Assembly: GCF_040151475.1 (NCBI RefSeq)
Contig: NZ_JBDKWG010000078.1
Coordinates: 1 to 33,277 of the forward strand
Reading direction: 5' to 3'
Length of the DNA stretch: 33,277 nucleotides
Source of the DNA: CAXBNB01 sp040151475
GTDB lineage: Bacteria; Bacteroidota; Bacteroidia; Cytophagales; Cyclobacteriaceae
How positions within the stretch are numbered: position 1 is the first letter of the stretch; every line of letters begins with the position of its first letter. The notes under the pieces were generated by a model. That model had not been told where the DNA came from and did no database searches. It saw only the letters and a list, made by a program, of their open reading frames with translations. Below, in pieces: positions 1 through 8,086 of this stretch. A program made the position numbers and the translations under genes.

Positions 1-174
1 ATTAGGTACTTGTTCACATGCTTTTTCAATGATTGTTTTACTTTTTTTTCATAACTTCAATTCTTATTTTGTGAACTCCGAAGTTAGAAGTTCTTTGGCA
101 TTCCCCGAAGGGCTTCCGACGAAGGAGGTTCGTTCAACAACAACTACACCATCGAATTAGATGATATTGAACTC

Positions 175-720
175 ATGTTGGATCATATAGAAAGTGATCT
201 ATTCCCTGTCCCAAAAGAAGAGTTGAATTTCAATCAAATCTTTCTAATGGGACACAGCCGAGGAGGAGGCATTTCGATAATAAAAGCTGCTGAAGATTCA
301 AGGATCAAAAAACTGATAACACTGGCCTCTGTATCTTCTCTCACCTCAGTTATGCCCGTTTCTGAAATTCTGGATACATGGAAGCAAAAAGGTGTTCATT
401 ATATTTTCAATTCCCGAACCAAGCAAAATATGCCCTTATACTACCAATTAGCTGAGGATTATTTCGCAAATGAACAAAGATTTAATGTCTTGAAATGTGA
501 GTCTCAATTGGATATTCCTCACCTGATTATACATGGCAACCAGGACGAAACTGTGTCTTTGGATTCGGCTATTGAACTAACAGAAATATCAGATACCGCA
601 GAACTTTTCGTCATCAAAGATGGAAATCACGTTTTAGGTGGTAGCCACCCTTTTCCTGAAAGTCAACTTCCTGACCATGCTTTGCTTGCTGTCAACAAGG
701 CTATTGATTTCTTGAGTTAA
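175..720 (+). CDS. Alpha/beta-hydrolase fold protein, N-terminally truncated (probable gene remnant)
   Basis: The protein is the C-terminal two thirds of an alpha/beta hydrolase of the dienelactone-hydrolase/prolyl-oligopeptidase-like kind. The nucleophile elbow GHSRGG (about residues 27-32), an acid-bearing strand ending HGNQDE, and the catalytic His in DGNHVLGG are all visible. Family members usually run about 250-300 residues and begin with an HGxx oxyanion-hole strand, which is absent in these 181 residues. The reading frame stays open upstream to about 88, and the residues just before the ATG (NNNYTIELDD) still look family-like, yet no start codon or N-terminal half can be found in bases 1-174. 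The gene therefore seems to have lost its 5' end. The next gene begins 18 bp downstream on the same strand. Substrate unknown. Fold assignment is secure, functionality doubtful. Confidence 0.7.
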   Translation: MLDHIESDLFPVPKEELNFNQIFLMGHSRGGGISIIKAAEDSRIKKLITLASVSSLTSVMPVSEILDTWKQKGVHYIFNSRTKQNMPLYYQLAEDYFANEQRFNVLKCESQLDIPHLIIHGNQDETVSLDSAIELTEISDTAELFVIKDGNHVLGGSHPFPESQLPDHALLAVNKAIDFLS

Positions 721-738
721 TACTAACAGCACTTAACC

Positions 739-1479
739 ATGGATCCTATCCTCTTCCTTTGCCTGCTGAACAGTAAAAACGATCAATTGATCCTTACCCA
801 CGATAAGTTGATTGTCATTTTCAAAGGAAAATCACAGGTGTTTTATCGTAGCAACATTTTAAAATTAATTCTTACCAGAAAAAAGCTGATAGTACCTCTG
901 GTAATTGGTGGCATAGGCGCATCAATGTCTGTTATAGCCATGTCTATGGGATGGTATTACAGACAACTCAACCTGATTATTATTTTTCTGTTTTTAGGAA
1001 TACTCTATTATGGCATTACTGGAAAAGATGCCTTGGAATTGTTCGAAAAAGGACACTCTACCATTTTTTTATTAAATAAGACCTTACCTTCCATTCAGAA
1101 ATTTCTTTCTGTTTTCAACAGTAGTCAGGCTCATTTGCAATATACCAGCCAAAATTTCATCTACCATCTTGCTGACCCCAAAGAATGGGAAAGTCAACTA
1201 ACAGAAGAGCACTTCACTCCTGTTAATTTTGAAAATGAAGGATTTGTGCATGCCTCCAATGCTACTCAGGTAAGAGAAACCTATCAAAAATACTACAGCC
1301 ATAAAGATGCAATCGTGTTGCTAACTATAGTCCCGGAATTTCTTTCTGCTCAATTAAAGCATGAGTATAACTCTGATAGAAAGGAGTCTTTTCCACACAT
1401 ATATGGATCGATCAACAAAACAGCTATAGTCCGATTGCAATACTATTCAGCAGAGACTGCTACAAATTTTATTGGTTAG
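739..1479 (+). CDS. Membrane protein with C-terminal DUF952 domain
   Basis: The protein has two parts. Residues about 1-135 form a membrane-anchored module: a short strand-rich start, a charged stretch, then two hydrophobic segments at roughly 53-70 and 76-95. Residues about 139-243 match the DUF952 pattern: YHLADPKEWESQ, EGFVHASNATQV, a dLvLL-like strand and FPHIYGSIN near the end. DUF952 proteins are normally small, stand-alone soluble proteins of about 100-120 residues and unknown function, with a fold related to ADP-ribosyl-transferring enzymes. Joining one to a membrane segment is unusual. The gene lies 18 bp after the truncated hydrolase, so the two may be cotranscribed, and its end converges with the protease gene 7 bp away. 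No function can be assigned beyond the domain. Confidence 0.72.
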   Translation: MDPILFLCLLNSKNDQLILTHDKLIVIFKGKSQVFYRSNILKLILTRKKLIVPLVIGGIGASMSVIAMSMGWYYRQLNLIIIFLFLGILYYGITGKDALELFEKGHSTIFLLNKTLPSIQKFLSVFNSSQAHLQYTSQNFIYHLADPKEWESQLTEEHFTPVNFENEGFVHASNATQVRETYQKYYSHKDAIVLLTIVPEFLSAQLKHEYNSDRKESFPHIYGSINKTAIVRLQYYSAETATNFIG

Positions 1480-1486
1480 AAGGTTG

Positions 1487-3112
1487 TTACTTAGCAGCCA
1501 ATTGTTCGGCTTCATCAAACAATTCAAGTGCCTGTTGGAAAATCTCATTGGTTTCATTGTAGATAGGGTAAAAACCATTGCTTTTCCAAATTCCTCTGGC
1601 AATTTGTGCCTTTACATAAGTTTTCATCAACTCTTTTGAATGATCGTATTGCTTTTGGTTGAGTTTCAGACTGTTCTTTTCGGCTAAAGCCACCATATCT
1701 TGCAACATTTTATCCGTTACTTCAAAAGACTCTTTGAATGAATCAAAGCCTTTTTCTTCCAACTTCTCTTTGTTGCTTTCATTGTAGTGCAACGCATATT
1801 CTCTGATAGTACCTGTAGTGAATAATCTATTGAGGTAAACACTGTTCTGCGTAGTGTCTAACGGAACAAAGTAATCCGGCACTATGCCACCTCCACCATA
1901 TACCGTACGTCCTTTGGCTGTATGAAACACCAAAGAATCGTTCAATTTTATACTATCTGCACTGAACATTTCTCCTTTGCTGTACCTTTTGTGAAAATCA
2001 TCTTTGTAGTAATCTTCTTGACCATTTTCGTAAGATTTCTGAATTGATCTGCCACTTGGAGTGTAGTATCTGGAAATCGTTAGTCTCAATTCTGATCCAT
2101 CGCTCAATTCTAAGGGCAGTTGCACAAGCCCCTTTCCAAAAGAACGCCTGCCTACTACCAAACCTCTGTCATTATCCTGAATAGCTCCTGAAACTATTTC
2201 GGAAGCCGAGGCACTTCCCTCGTCGATTAAAACGATAAGTCCTCCGGACTCAAATATCCCTTTTCTGCTTGCACGGTGTTCCTGATTGTATCTGAGTTCC
2301 TTTCCTTTGGTAAAAACAATCATAGGGTCTGAAGCCAAAAGTTCATCTGCCATTTTTATAGCTCTGTCCATATAACCTCCCGGGTTTCCGGTAAGATCCA
2401 GAATCAATTTAGTCATGCCATCAGCGACCAATTTCTCAAGTGCCGCTTTGAATTCTGTATAGGTAGTAGCCGAAAAACGATTGATTTTGATGTAACCAAT
2501 TTCATCATCCACCATATAGGAAGCATCAAGCGAAAACTGGGGTATTTTGTCTCTTGTAATCTTAAAATCTAAAAAGTCAGTCACATTCTTCCGCTTGATA
2601 GTCACATTAACTTCACTGCCTTTTGGCCCTCTCAACTTATCAAAAACCCCTCTGGTATTGATCCCAATTCCAGCTACATTTTCTCCATCTACTTTCACAA
2701 TTTTGTCTCCGGACAGCAAACCCACCTCTTCCGATGGACCTCCACTCAAAGGTGCTACTACATAAATAGTATCTCTGAAAATATTGAATTCAATGCCTAT
2801 ACCATCAAAATTACCTTCTAGTTCCGACTTAGAATACTCATGGTCTTTAGCAGGAAGATATACAGTATGTGGATCAAGTTTTTCCAACATGGAAGTGATT
2901 GCTGTCTCTACCAGATTGTCAGTTTCTACCTCATCAACATAATTTCTGTCTATGTAATTGAGTATCTCGCGAAACTTAAAGATACTGCTGACAACATCGT
3001 TTTTGCTCCCTATTGGGGAAGTCATATTTGCACCAATCAAAATCCCACCAGCAATAGCGATGGATAACAACAAAGGAAGTTTTATGTAGTATTTAGAGTT
3101 TTTGATTTCCAT
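1487..3112 (-). CDS. S41 family C-terminal processing peptidase (CtpA/Prc type)
   Basis: This is a serine protease that trims or degrades envelope proteins from their C-termini. An N-terminal hydrophobic segment (about 10-30) anchors or exports it to the periplasm. A PDZ domain lies at about 95-175, with the substrate-binding GIGIEF and GPSEEVGLLSGDKI motifs. The peptidase core follows, with LDLTGNPGG at about 238-246. The Ser/Lys dyad is visible as Ser302 in GSASASEIVSGA and Lys327 in RRSFGKGLVQ, 25 residues apart as in Prc/CtpA. The 541-residue length fits the Bacteroidota form, with a long helical C-terminal extension. The ATG at 3112 is followed directly by the export signal. The gene stands alone and is convergent with the DUF952 gene. 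Family assignment is very secure; the physiological substrates are unknown. Confidence 0.95.
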   Translation of the reverse strand: MEIKNSKYYIKLPLLLSIAIAGGILIGANMTSPIGSKNDVVSSIFKFREILNYIDRNYVDEVETDNLVETAITSMLEKLDPHTVYLPAKDHEYSKSELEGNFDGIGIEFNIFRDTIYVVAPLSGGPSEEVGLLSGDKIVKVDGENVAGIGINTRGVFDKLRGPKGSEVNVTIKRKNVTDFLDFKITRDKIPQFSLDASYMVDDEIGYIKINRFSATTYTEFKAALEKLVADGMTKLILDLTGNPGGYMDRAIKMADELLASDPMIVFTKGKELRYNQEHRASRKGIFESGGLIVLIDEGSASASEIVSGAIQDNDRGLVVGRRSFGKGLVQLPLELSDGSELRLTISRYYTPSGRSIQKSYENGQEDYYKDDFHKRYSKGEMFSADSIKLNDSLVFHTAKGRTVYGGGGIVPDYFVPLDTTQNSVYLNRLFTTGTIREYALHYNESNKEKLEEKGFDSFKESFEVTDKMLQDMVALAEKNSLKLNQKQYDHSKELMKTYVKAQIARGIWKSNGFYPIYNETNEIFQQALELFDEAEQLAAK

Positions 3113-3178
3113 AAATCACAGTAGAGTGTAGCACTTTAATACGTTCATCAACGAATTAAGATACTAAAATAGCAAAAT

Positions 3179-3186
3179 CAAAGATA
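3179..3186 (-). promoter_or_regulatory. Possible -7 box of the S41 protease gene
   Basis: Read on the minus strand this is TATCTTTG, an exact match to the Bacteroidota -7 consensus TAnnTTTG, 67 bp before the protease start codon. I find no TTG at the expected 19-21 bp upstream, so only half of a promoter is supported. Confidence 0.3.
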
Positions 3187-3259
3187 TTATAATGTCAGCA
3201 ATCTTATTACTCTAAAGAATAAAAGCAGATAAATGGAAGAATAATAAAAAAGACAGGAG

Positions 3260-3367
3260 TTATACGTCCCAATCCTTTTTATGATTGCTCACCTTGCTGT
3301 TTGGAAGGATGATCGGGCAAACAATTGCCAAGACAAAAAGAGCAAGAATGATAACTAACATTGTCAT
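3260..3367 (-). CDS. 35-residue single-pass membrane peptide, unknown function
   Basis: A 36-codon minus-strand frame (ATG at 3367, TAA at 3260) encodes a peptide starting MTMLVIILALFVLAIVCP, a clean hydrophobic span of about 18 residues. A short charged tail with KVSNHKKDWDV at the C-terminus follows. The amphipathic layout, with one transmembrane helix and a basic, presumably cytoplasmic tail, is typical of small bacterial membrane proteins that modulate larger partners. A strong Bacteroidota-type promoter match lies about 25 bp upstream, which argues that the frame is expressed. It occupies the otherwise empty 479-bp gap between the protease gene and the small gene at 3592. I do not recognise a family. 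No partner is evident nearby, although the channel gene lies about 400 bp upstream on the same strand. Confidence 0.5.
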   Translation of the reverse strand: MTMLVIILALFVLAIVCPIILPNSKVSNHKKDWDV

Positions 3368-3392
3368 AACTATAGTATTTATTTTGAAAGTT

Positions 3393-3422
3393 CAAAAATA
3401 GATTCTTACCTCCACTAGTCAA
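3393..3422 (-). promoter_or_regulatory. Bacteroidota-type sigma-ABfr promoter for the 35-residue peptide
   Basis: On the minus strand a TTG (3422-3420) is followed by exactly 19 bp and then TATTTTTG (3400-3393). This matches the TTG-N19-TAnnTTTG arrangement of Bacteroidota primary-sigma promoters. Transcription would start a few bases downstream, about 15-20 bp before the ATG at 3367. This is the best promoter match found in the window. Confidence 0.6.
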
Positions 3423-3591
3423 AACATTGTGGCAAATAAAATATCTTCCACCTATTTTTCTTTCCTTAAGTTAATCCTTTGGGTAAACAAATTTTAAAGG
3501 TTCATTATTATTTAATAGACTCATAACCTCACATTGAACCTCGATTAACATTTAAACGTTTAATTTGTGTAACCACCAAAAATTATATACC

Positions 3592-3762
3592 ATGAATAGC
3601 CAGACAGTTGAACTAGAATTACTGGAAAGCATGAAGCATTTAAATGCTAACCAAAAGAATGATGTACTGAGTTTTGTAAGAAATATTTCCTCGCAAAACA
3701 ACATCAAAACAAGAAACAGAAAAAATGCACTCAGAGAAATAAGAGCAGCATTAAAAAAATAA
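3592..3762 (+). CDS. Small conserved-looking protein, antitoxin-like N-terminal motif
   Basis: This 56-residue protein begins MNSQTVELELLESMKHLN and contains LNANQKNDVLSFVRNI. That pattern (LLExhkxLxxxxxxxVLxFhxxh) is seen in short Bacteroidota proteins and in the N-terminus of some DUF2281-type antitoxins. The C-terminal 20 residues are very basic (KTRNRKNALREIRAALKK), which suggests nucleic-acid or membrane-surface contact. I start it at the ATG at 3592; the same frame stays open to a TTG at 3565, but that extension looks like leader sequence. No toxin-like partner lies next to it, so a toxin-antitoxin role is not supported. It ends 5 bp from the convergent channel gene. Function unknown. 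Confidence 0.55.
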   Translation: MNSQTVELELLESMKHLNANQKNDVLSFVRNISSQNNIKTRNRKNALREIRAALKK

Positions 3763-3767
3763 TAGTT

Positions 3768-5672
3768 TTAGTCTTCGGAAAGAACTATTATTTCATCTTT
3801 TTCCGTAAGTTCAAAGTATTCTGATTTTATAGGATTGACTACCACACCATAGTCATGGTTGACATCTTTACTCTTCGCAGCAATCCTGTAACCTATAGCT
3901 ACTTCGTTTTTCCTGGCAGCTGATTCAAGTATGGTATAGAAGTTAATCTTTTCTCCAACAGTTACATATTCAGTAGCAGGCTTAATATAAATTTCTGAAC
4001 CATCCGCATCAAAGAGATCCTCAAATACCCGCATCAGGTATTTATTTTCAGACACCTGAGTCATCAACAAACTAAGTAGTTTATCACTAACTATAAAGTC
4101 ATCCGCACTGGTTATATCAGCGAGTTGCCTGTTTTTCATGTCTATCATCTCACTTACCAACTTGATGTGTTTTTCGGATTTCTCCGTAATGCTTCTGATA
4201 TGCAGTAGTGTAATCAAGGTCTGAGCATCCGCTTCTTGTACAGGGAAATGCTGCTCATAACATAGCAACATCACATAGTCATAGTCTGTAATACCCAGCT
4301 TCTCTATCGTTTCTCGCTCTGTAGTTTCGGCTTTCTTAAATTCAATGGTGAGATTCTTAAGCGTAGGTTTTAATCTTTGAAGAATAGGAATTGCATCTTC
4401 AAACTTAGACACCACTTTCACAGTGGATCCAAATGGCGTGTATTCATCCAGTTCTCTGATTATATTCTTTGCCCGGTCGTTCCAGCCAATCACTAATATT
4501 TGTTCTTCTCGTTGCTCTTCAATTGATCCCTCAACAATACGATCTTCAAGAATTTTAAAATCTGTTTTACCAGAAGGAATCAACGTATCATCATCTTCAG
4601 TAATACCAATTACCTTGTCTCCTTCATTGAAAATAGTTTCCATGGGAGGGTTAATTGCCACAGTCCCATCTGCAAATTGCAATCCCATAATAGCAGAAGC
4701 TTCGTAGGCAAAAATTACTTCTTTGAAGTCTTTTCCAACCAATGATGGTTCTTCCATAAAGTAGATTTCATCCCCACCATAGTCCATTAGCTCAATGTAA
4801 ACAACACTCAATCCGGACTGACGGCTGGTTTGAACCATTATTCTTGAAATAAAATCATCCGAAAGAATCAATTCGACTTCATCCTTACCGACCATCTTAG
4901 CTACTTCAAAGTTTTTTCTGTCCTGAATTTCAGCAGTGATATGATACGGTTCTTTTCGTCGTTTGGGGTTGGTGACGATTGCCACTATGGTTTTTATTAT
5001 TTGTGAATCGGAGTTTTCATTGTCTTTATCCAAGATAATAATCGATTTGGAATCAAAAGGATTGGCTATGTAAATATCATCCACATCAATTGGATTACCT
5101 GTCCTGCATATAACACGTGTGTTCGCAGTATTACCTACTTTCAGACGAATTTCATCCTCCATCTCTACTTTATCCTTATTAGCAAGAATGACTATTACCC
5201 CCTCTTTGAGGTTTTCATTGGCAAGAATCAATTCTGAAATAATGGTAAAAATTTTGGAAGACCAACCTAATATAATGGTATGCTCCTCCTCAATTACAAA
5301 TGAACGTCCTTTTCTAAGTTCCTCAAGTTTGGTTAATATACCATTGGATACAAGACCAATAAGAGTCGATAACACAACAACTCCTACGATTGTTACTAAC
5401 AGAAAATAAATTCTCAAAAACCAATTAGTATCCGTGCCACTAAGTACTCCGGGATCCAATACCAGGTTGAGGTTTGCCCAGATTGAATCCAGGATGCCAA
5501 AGTTTTCATGGTCGTTGGGCTTCATACCAAACAACATCAAAAGAAGGGCAAATATGAGTATTACCACTAAAGACAATATTCCAAGCCATGAAATCAGGGC
5601 AACAGTACCTCTGGCAACAAAATTATCAAACTTATACTTAGCCTTAGCTTTAAAAGATGCGTCCTTTTTCAT
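3768..5672 (-). CDS. CASTOR/POLLUX-type ion channel with two RCK-like nucleotide-binding modules
   Basis: This 634-residue protein resembles bacterial relatives of the plant CASTOR/POLLUX channels. Hydrophobic segments at about 23-48 and 86-112 flank a pore-loop-like stretch (about 60-80), a minimal two-helix pore. Two cytoplasmic Rossmann-like RCK/TrkA-N modules follow. The first starts at HTIILGWSSKIF (about 131) and the second at QILVIGWNDRAKNII (about 400), each with the G-x-G-like nucleotide-binding turn replaced by GW(S/N). TrkA-C-like segments intervene, for example MEEPSLVGKDFKEVIFAYEA. Such channels conduct K+ or other cations under ligand control in the inner membrane. The gene is monocistronic, with a 385-bp upstream gap shared with the divergent sigma-factor gene. 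The family call is strong; ion selectivity cannot be read from sequence here. Confidence 0.85.
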   Translation of the reverse strand: MKKDASFKAKAKYKFDNFVARGTVALISWLGILSLVVILIFALLLMLFGMKPNDHENFGILDSIWANLNLVLDPGVLSGTDTNWFLRIYFLLVTIVGVVVLSTLIGLVSNGILTKLEELRKGRSFVIEEEHTIILGWSSKIFTIISELILANENLKEGVIVILANKDKVEMEDEIRLKVGNTANTRVICRTGNPIDVDDIYIANPFDSKSIIILDKDNENSDSQIIKTIVAIVTNPKRRKEPYHITAEIQDRKNFEVAKMVGKDEVELILSDDFISRIMVQTSRQSGLSVVYIELMDYGGDEIYFMEEPSLVGKDFKEVIFAYEASAIMGLQFADGTVAINPPMETIFNEGDKVIGITEDDDTLIPSGKTDFKILEDRIVEGSIEEQREEQILVIGWNDRAKNIIRELDEYTPFGSTVKVVSKFEDAIPILQRLKPTLKNLTIEFKKAETTERETIEKLGITDYDYVMLLCYEQHFPVQEADAQTLITLLHIRSITEKSEKHIKLVSEMIDMKNRQLADITSADDFIVSDKLLSLLMTQVSENKYLMRVFEDLFDADGSEIYIKPATEYVTVGEKINFYTILESAARKNEVAIGYRIAAKSKDVNHDYGVVVNPIKSEYFELTEKDEIIVLSED

Positions 5673-5810
5673 TTATTCCTATTATACGTGGCTTTCTTAC
5701 TACAACCATTAAAAGTAATGAATAAGTAACGAGTGTCACAAACATACATTCAATTATAATTCCTCAAAACTATACCATTCTTTGTAAAAAGAGAGATTCA
5801 TTTTGATAAT

Positions 5811-5877
5811 ATCAGGTAATAATTAGGTAAGATTGAAATTAATTGAATTGCCACTGAAAGTTCAAGTATTACCTGAT
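5811..5877. repeat. Perfect 11-bp inverted repeat in the divergent channel/sigma intergenic region
   Basis: ATCAGGTAATA (5811-5821) is matched by its exact reverse complement TATTACCTGAT (5867-5877), 45 bp apart. The 385-bp gap 5673-6057 separates divergent genes and otherwise holds only AT-rich sequence with no reading frame I would support. The repeat could be a pair of operator half-sites or the base of a long stem-loop. Confidence 0.45.
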
Positions 5878-6057
5878 TTCATAGAAAAAGTCATTTGAAG
5901 TAAATCAACCTTAACACGTAATCTAATTCACAGCAGGGTTTTAAAATTACAAATTGAAATCCGGAGGTTATAATTTAAACTTAACATTTACATATATGTT
6001 GGATGAATTTTATTTTTATAAAATAATGCTATATTTAAGATTCACTTTTTGGTACCT

Positions 6058-6717
6058 ATGCAAAAAATTCTACCAATTGAAGGCAACAAACAAAAGACAA
6101 AACCCCTATCGGTAGTTCATCGGTCAGGTCAGTATGATTCGGGCTATCTTGATTCAGAACTTTGGGAAGCTTTTCGAAATGACAGCATGCTGGCTTACAA
6201 AGCCATATACATGGAATATGCTGACCTCCTGTTTAATTATGGTAGAAAAATAATAGCAGAAGACGAACTTATTAAAGATAGCATACAGGATTTTTTCGTT
6301 GAATTATGGAATCGCAGAAAAAACCTGGACAATGTCAAAAGCATTCGAGCCTATTTATTTGTTGGATTCAGAAGAAAGCTACTTGAAAAAAAGAAAAAGA
6401 TGTTGCGGTTTCAAAGAATTGATGATACTGAAAATTTTGAAATCATTCTTTCTAACCATATTACCCTTCAAAACATTGGTATAAAGGAAGATAAAATTGC
6501 CCCACTGGTAAAAGCATTAAATGACCTTCCTGAACGGCAGAAGGAAGCAGTCTTTCTTAGATTTTACAATAAATTATCTTGTAATGAAATTGGGGAAATA
6601 TTAGACATCAACTCCCAATCAGTTTATAACCTTATCCATAGGGCTTTAAAAATACTCAGGCATGTTTTATCATCATTCGGAGTTCTGCTACTTTCTTTTG
6701 CAAACAACATTTATTGA
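6058..6717 (+). CDS. FecI-like ECF sigma-70 factor
   Basis: This is an RNA polymerase sigma factor of the Bacteroidota ECF group that works with FecR-type anti-sigma factors. Region 2 covers about residues 35-100, with KAIYMEYADLLFNYG and the conserved IQDFFVELWNRR in region 2.2. Region 4 lies at about 155-205, with LPERQKEAVFLRFYNKLSCNEIGEIL and a helix-turn-helix ending SVYNLIHRALKILR. I use the ATG at 6058 (219 residues); a TTG nine bases upstream is in frame but less likely. FecR, SusC and SusD follow on the same strand, so this sigma very probably drives the SusC/SusD genes when SusC signals through FecR. The C-terminus is mildly hydrophobic (FGVLLLSFANNIY), as often seen in this group. 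Confidence 0.9.
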   Translation: MQKILPIEGNKQKTKPLSVVHRSGQYDSGYLDSELWEAFRNDSMLAYKAIYMEYADLLFNYGRKIIAEDELIKDSIQDFFVELWNRRKNLDNVKSIRAYLFVGFRRKLLEKKKKMLRFQRIDDTENFEIILSNHITLQNIGIKEDKIAPLVKALNDLPERQKEAVFLRFYNKLSCNEIGEILDINSQSVYNLIHRALKILRHVLSSFGVLLLSFANNIY

Positions 6718-6881
6718 TTTTTTTTAGGCTGAACAAACTCTTTCATTCAATTTTCACTTCTTTCAGCACTAACTGAACAACTCATAAACTCTTGTAAATA
6801 ATTTTTTTACATTTTTTCTGCTTTAGGTGAGTAGAATATTTCATTTACCTCTCTTATATACTAAGAACACTAAAGCAATCC

Positions 6882-7916
6882 ATGAAGAACGTAGATTATA
6901 CTGTTGAAGAAATCATTAAAGACGAGTACTTTCATAAATGGTTAATCGAACCAGACTCAGCTTGTGATGAATTTTGGAACAAGTGGATGGGTAATGATCC
7001 TGCCAAAATCAAAGTTATTGAAGAAGCAAAAAGCATATTATTATCATTATCTTTTCATGAGGAAGAGCTTTCTCCAAATGAAAAAAACAAAATTTGGAAT
7101 TCCGTCTATGATATAGTTGGAAAACCTCAAATTAAGATGTCACATATCTGGTACAAATTGGCAGTGGCAGTGAGTATTTTGATTTTTGGTGTGTTTACTT
7201 TTCTGTCACTAAAGTATATCGACGATCAAAACGACAATAACAACAATGAGATAGTTTATATAGAAAAATTCATTCCAAAAGGACAAAAATCTATTATAAG
7301 GTTAGAGGATGGTACAGTTGTAAAATTAAATTCCGGAAGTAAAATCCGCTACCCGAAAAATTTTCAAAAAGATTCCAGAGAAGTTCATTTAGAAGGTGAA
7401 GCATTTTTTGAGGTTGTAAAAGATCCATTACGGCCTTTTAGTGTCAAATCCGGAGAGATTGAAACCACTGTGTTAGGCACATCATTCAATGTAAAAGCTT
7501 ACCCTGATCTGGAATACATCAATGTTGCAGTTGTGAGTGGTAAGGTCTTAGTAAAAAATAATTCCTATCTAAAAGCAAAAGCACCAAAATCCCAAATCGT
7601 TAAGCACTTGACTCCAAATAAAATGGTCACCTATGACCGAAAGAAACGACTCTTTATAAAATCTGATTTTATTGTAGAAGAATTGCTTTCCTGGAAAGAT
7701 AATACCATCTATTTTAAGGATACGGATTTTGAAGGAATCCGACATGTACTGGAGCGATGGTATGGGGTAGAGTTTAAAATGGAAAAACAAATAAAAATTG
7801 ATAAAGATTTTAGCGGAAGATTTGAAAACAAGTCGCTCAGTGCCGTCATGGAAGGCATAAGTTTTTCACTTGGCTTTCAATATGAAATTGTAGGATCCGT
7901 AGTAACAATCAAATAA
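6882..7916 (+). CDS. FecR-family anti-sigma factor
   Basis: This is an inner-membrane anti-sigma factor that controls the neighbouring ECF sigma factor in response to the SusC STN domain. The cytoplasmic N-terminus (about 1-85) would bind sigma. A single transmembrane helix follows at about 88-110 (LAVAVSILIFGVFTFLSL). The periplasmic FecR domain lies at about 125-230, with the typical GQKSIIRLEDGTVVKLNSGSKIRYP, REVHLEGEAFFEVVKD and TTVLGTSFNVKAY motifs. A C-terminal DUF4974-type domain is at about 270-344, with IYFKDTDFEGIRHVLERWYGV and SLSAVMEGISFSLGFQY. The 344-residue length is normal for the family. It lies 164 bp after the sigma gene and 170 bp before susC-like, with an unexpected hairpin in that second gap. 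Confidence 0.93.
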   Translation: MKNVDYTVEEIIKDEYFHKWLIEPDSACDEFWNKWMGNDPAKIKVIEEAKSILLSLSFHEEELSPNEKNKIWNSVYDIVGKPQIKMSHIWYKLAVAVSILIFGVFTFLSLKYIDDQNDNNNNEIVYIEKFIPKGQKSIIRLEDGTVVKLNSGSKIRYPKNFQKDSREVHLEGEAFFEVVKDPLRPFSVKSGEIETTVLGTSFNVKAYPDLEYINVAVVSGKVLVKNNSYLKAKAPKSQIVKHLTPNKMVTYDRKKRLFIKSDFIVEELLSWKDNTIYFKDTDFEGIRHVLERWYGVEFKMEKQIKIDKDFSGRFENKSLSAVMEGISFSLGFQYEIVGSVVTIK

Positions 7917-7945
7917 CAATAACTATGATACAGATGTAAATTATT

Positions 7946-7977
7946 AAAAAAAGAAAACCGACTTCAAGGAAGTCGGT
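7946..7977 (-). terminator. Intrinsic-terminator-like hairpin facing against the operon
   Basis: ACCGACTTC (7957-7965) and GAAGTCGGT (7969-7977) form a perfect 9-bp stem with a 3-nt loop. The long T-run needed for intrinsic termination lies on the minus strand (complement of the A-rich run 7946-7957); no T-run follows on the plus strand. All adjacent genes run on the plus strand, so it would stop antisense transcripts, or else act as an RNA processing or stability element between the FecR and SusC genes. Confidence 0.5.
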
Positions 7978-8086
7978 CTCATGATGTCCGGCTCTAAGTA
8001 AGTTGTTCAAATTATTGGGGAATAGTTCGGAATACTACCAGAGCCTATTTTCATTAAAAAATGTTTAACAAAAATCATGTAAACTT

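Noticed and set aside
1..60. A possible minus-strand gene start (ATG followed by an A8 run, then lysine-rich codons) leaving the left edge.
   Set aside because: As written the frame stops after four codons; it would need an extra base in the A-run, which I cannot justify from the sequence.
3592..3762. The small protein as the antitoxin of a toxin-antitoxin pair.
   Set aside because: No toxin-like reading frame is adjacent on either strand; the neighbours are a channel gene and a membrane peptide.
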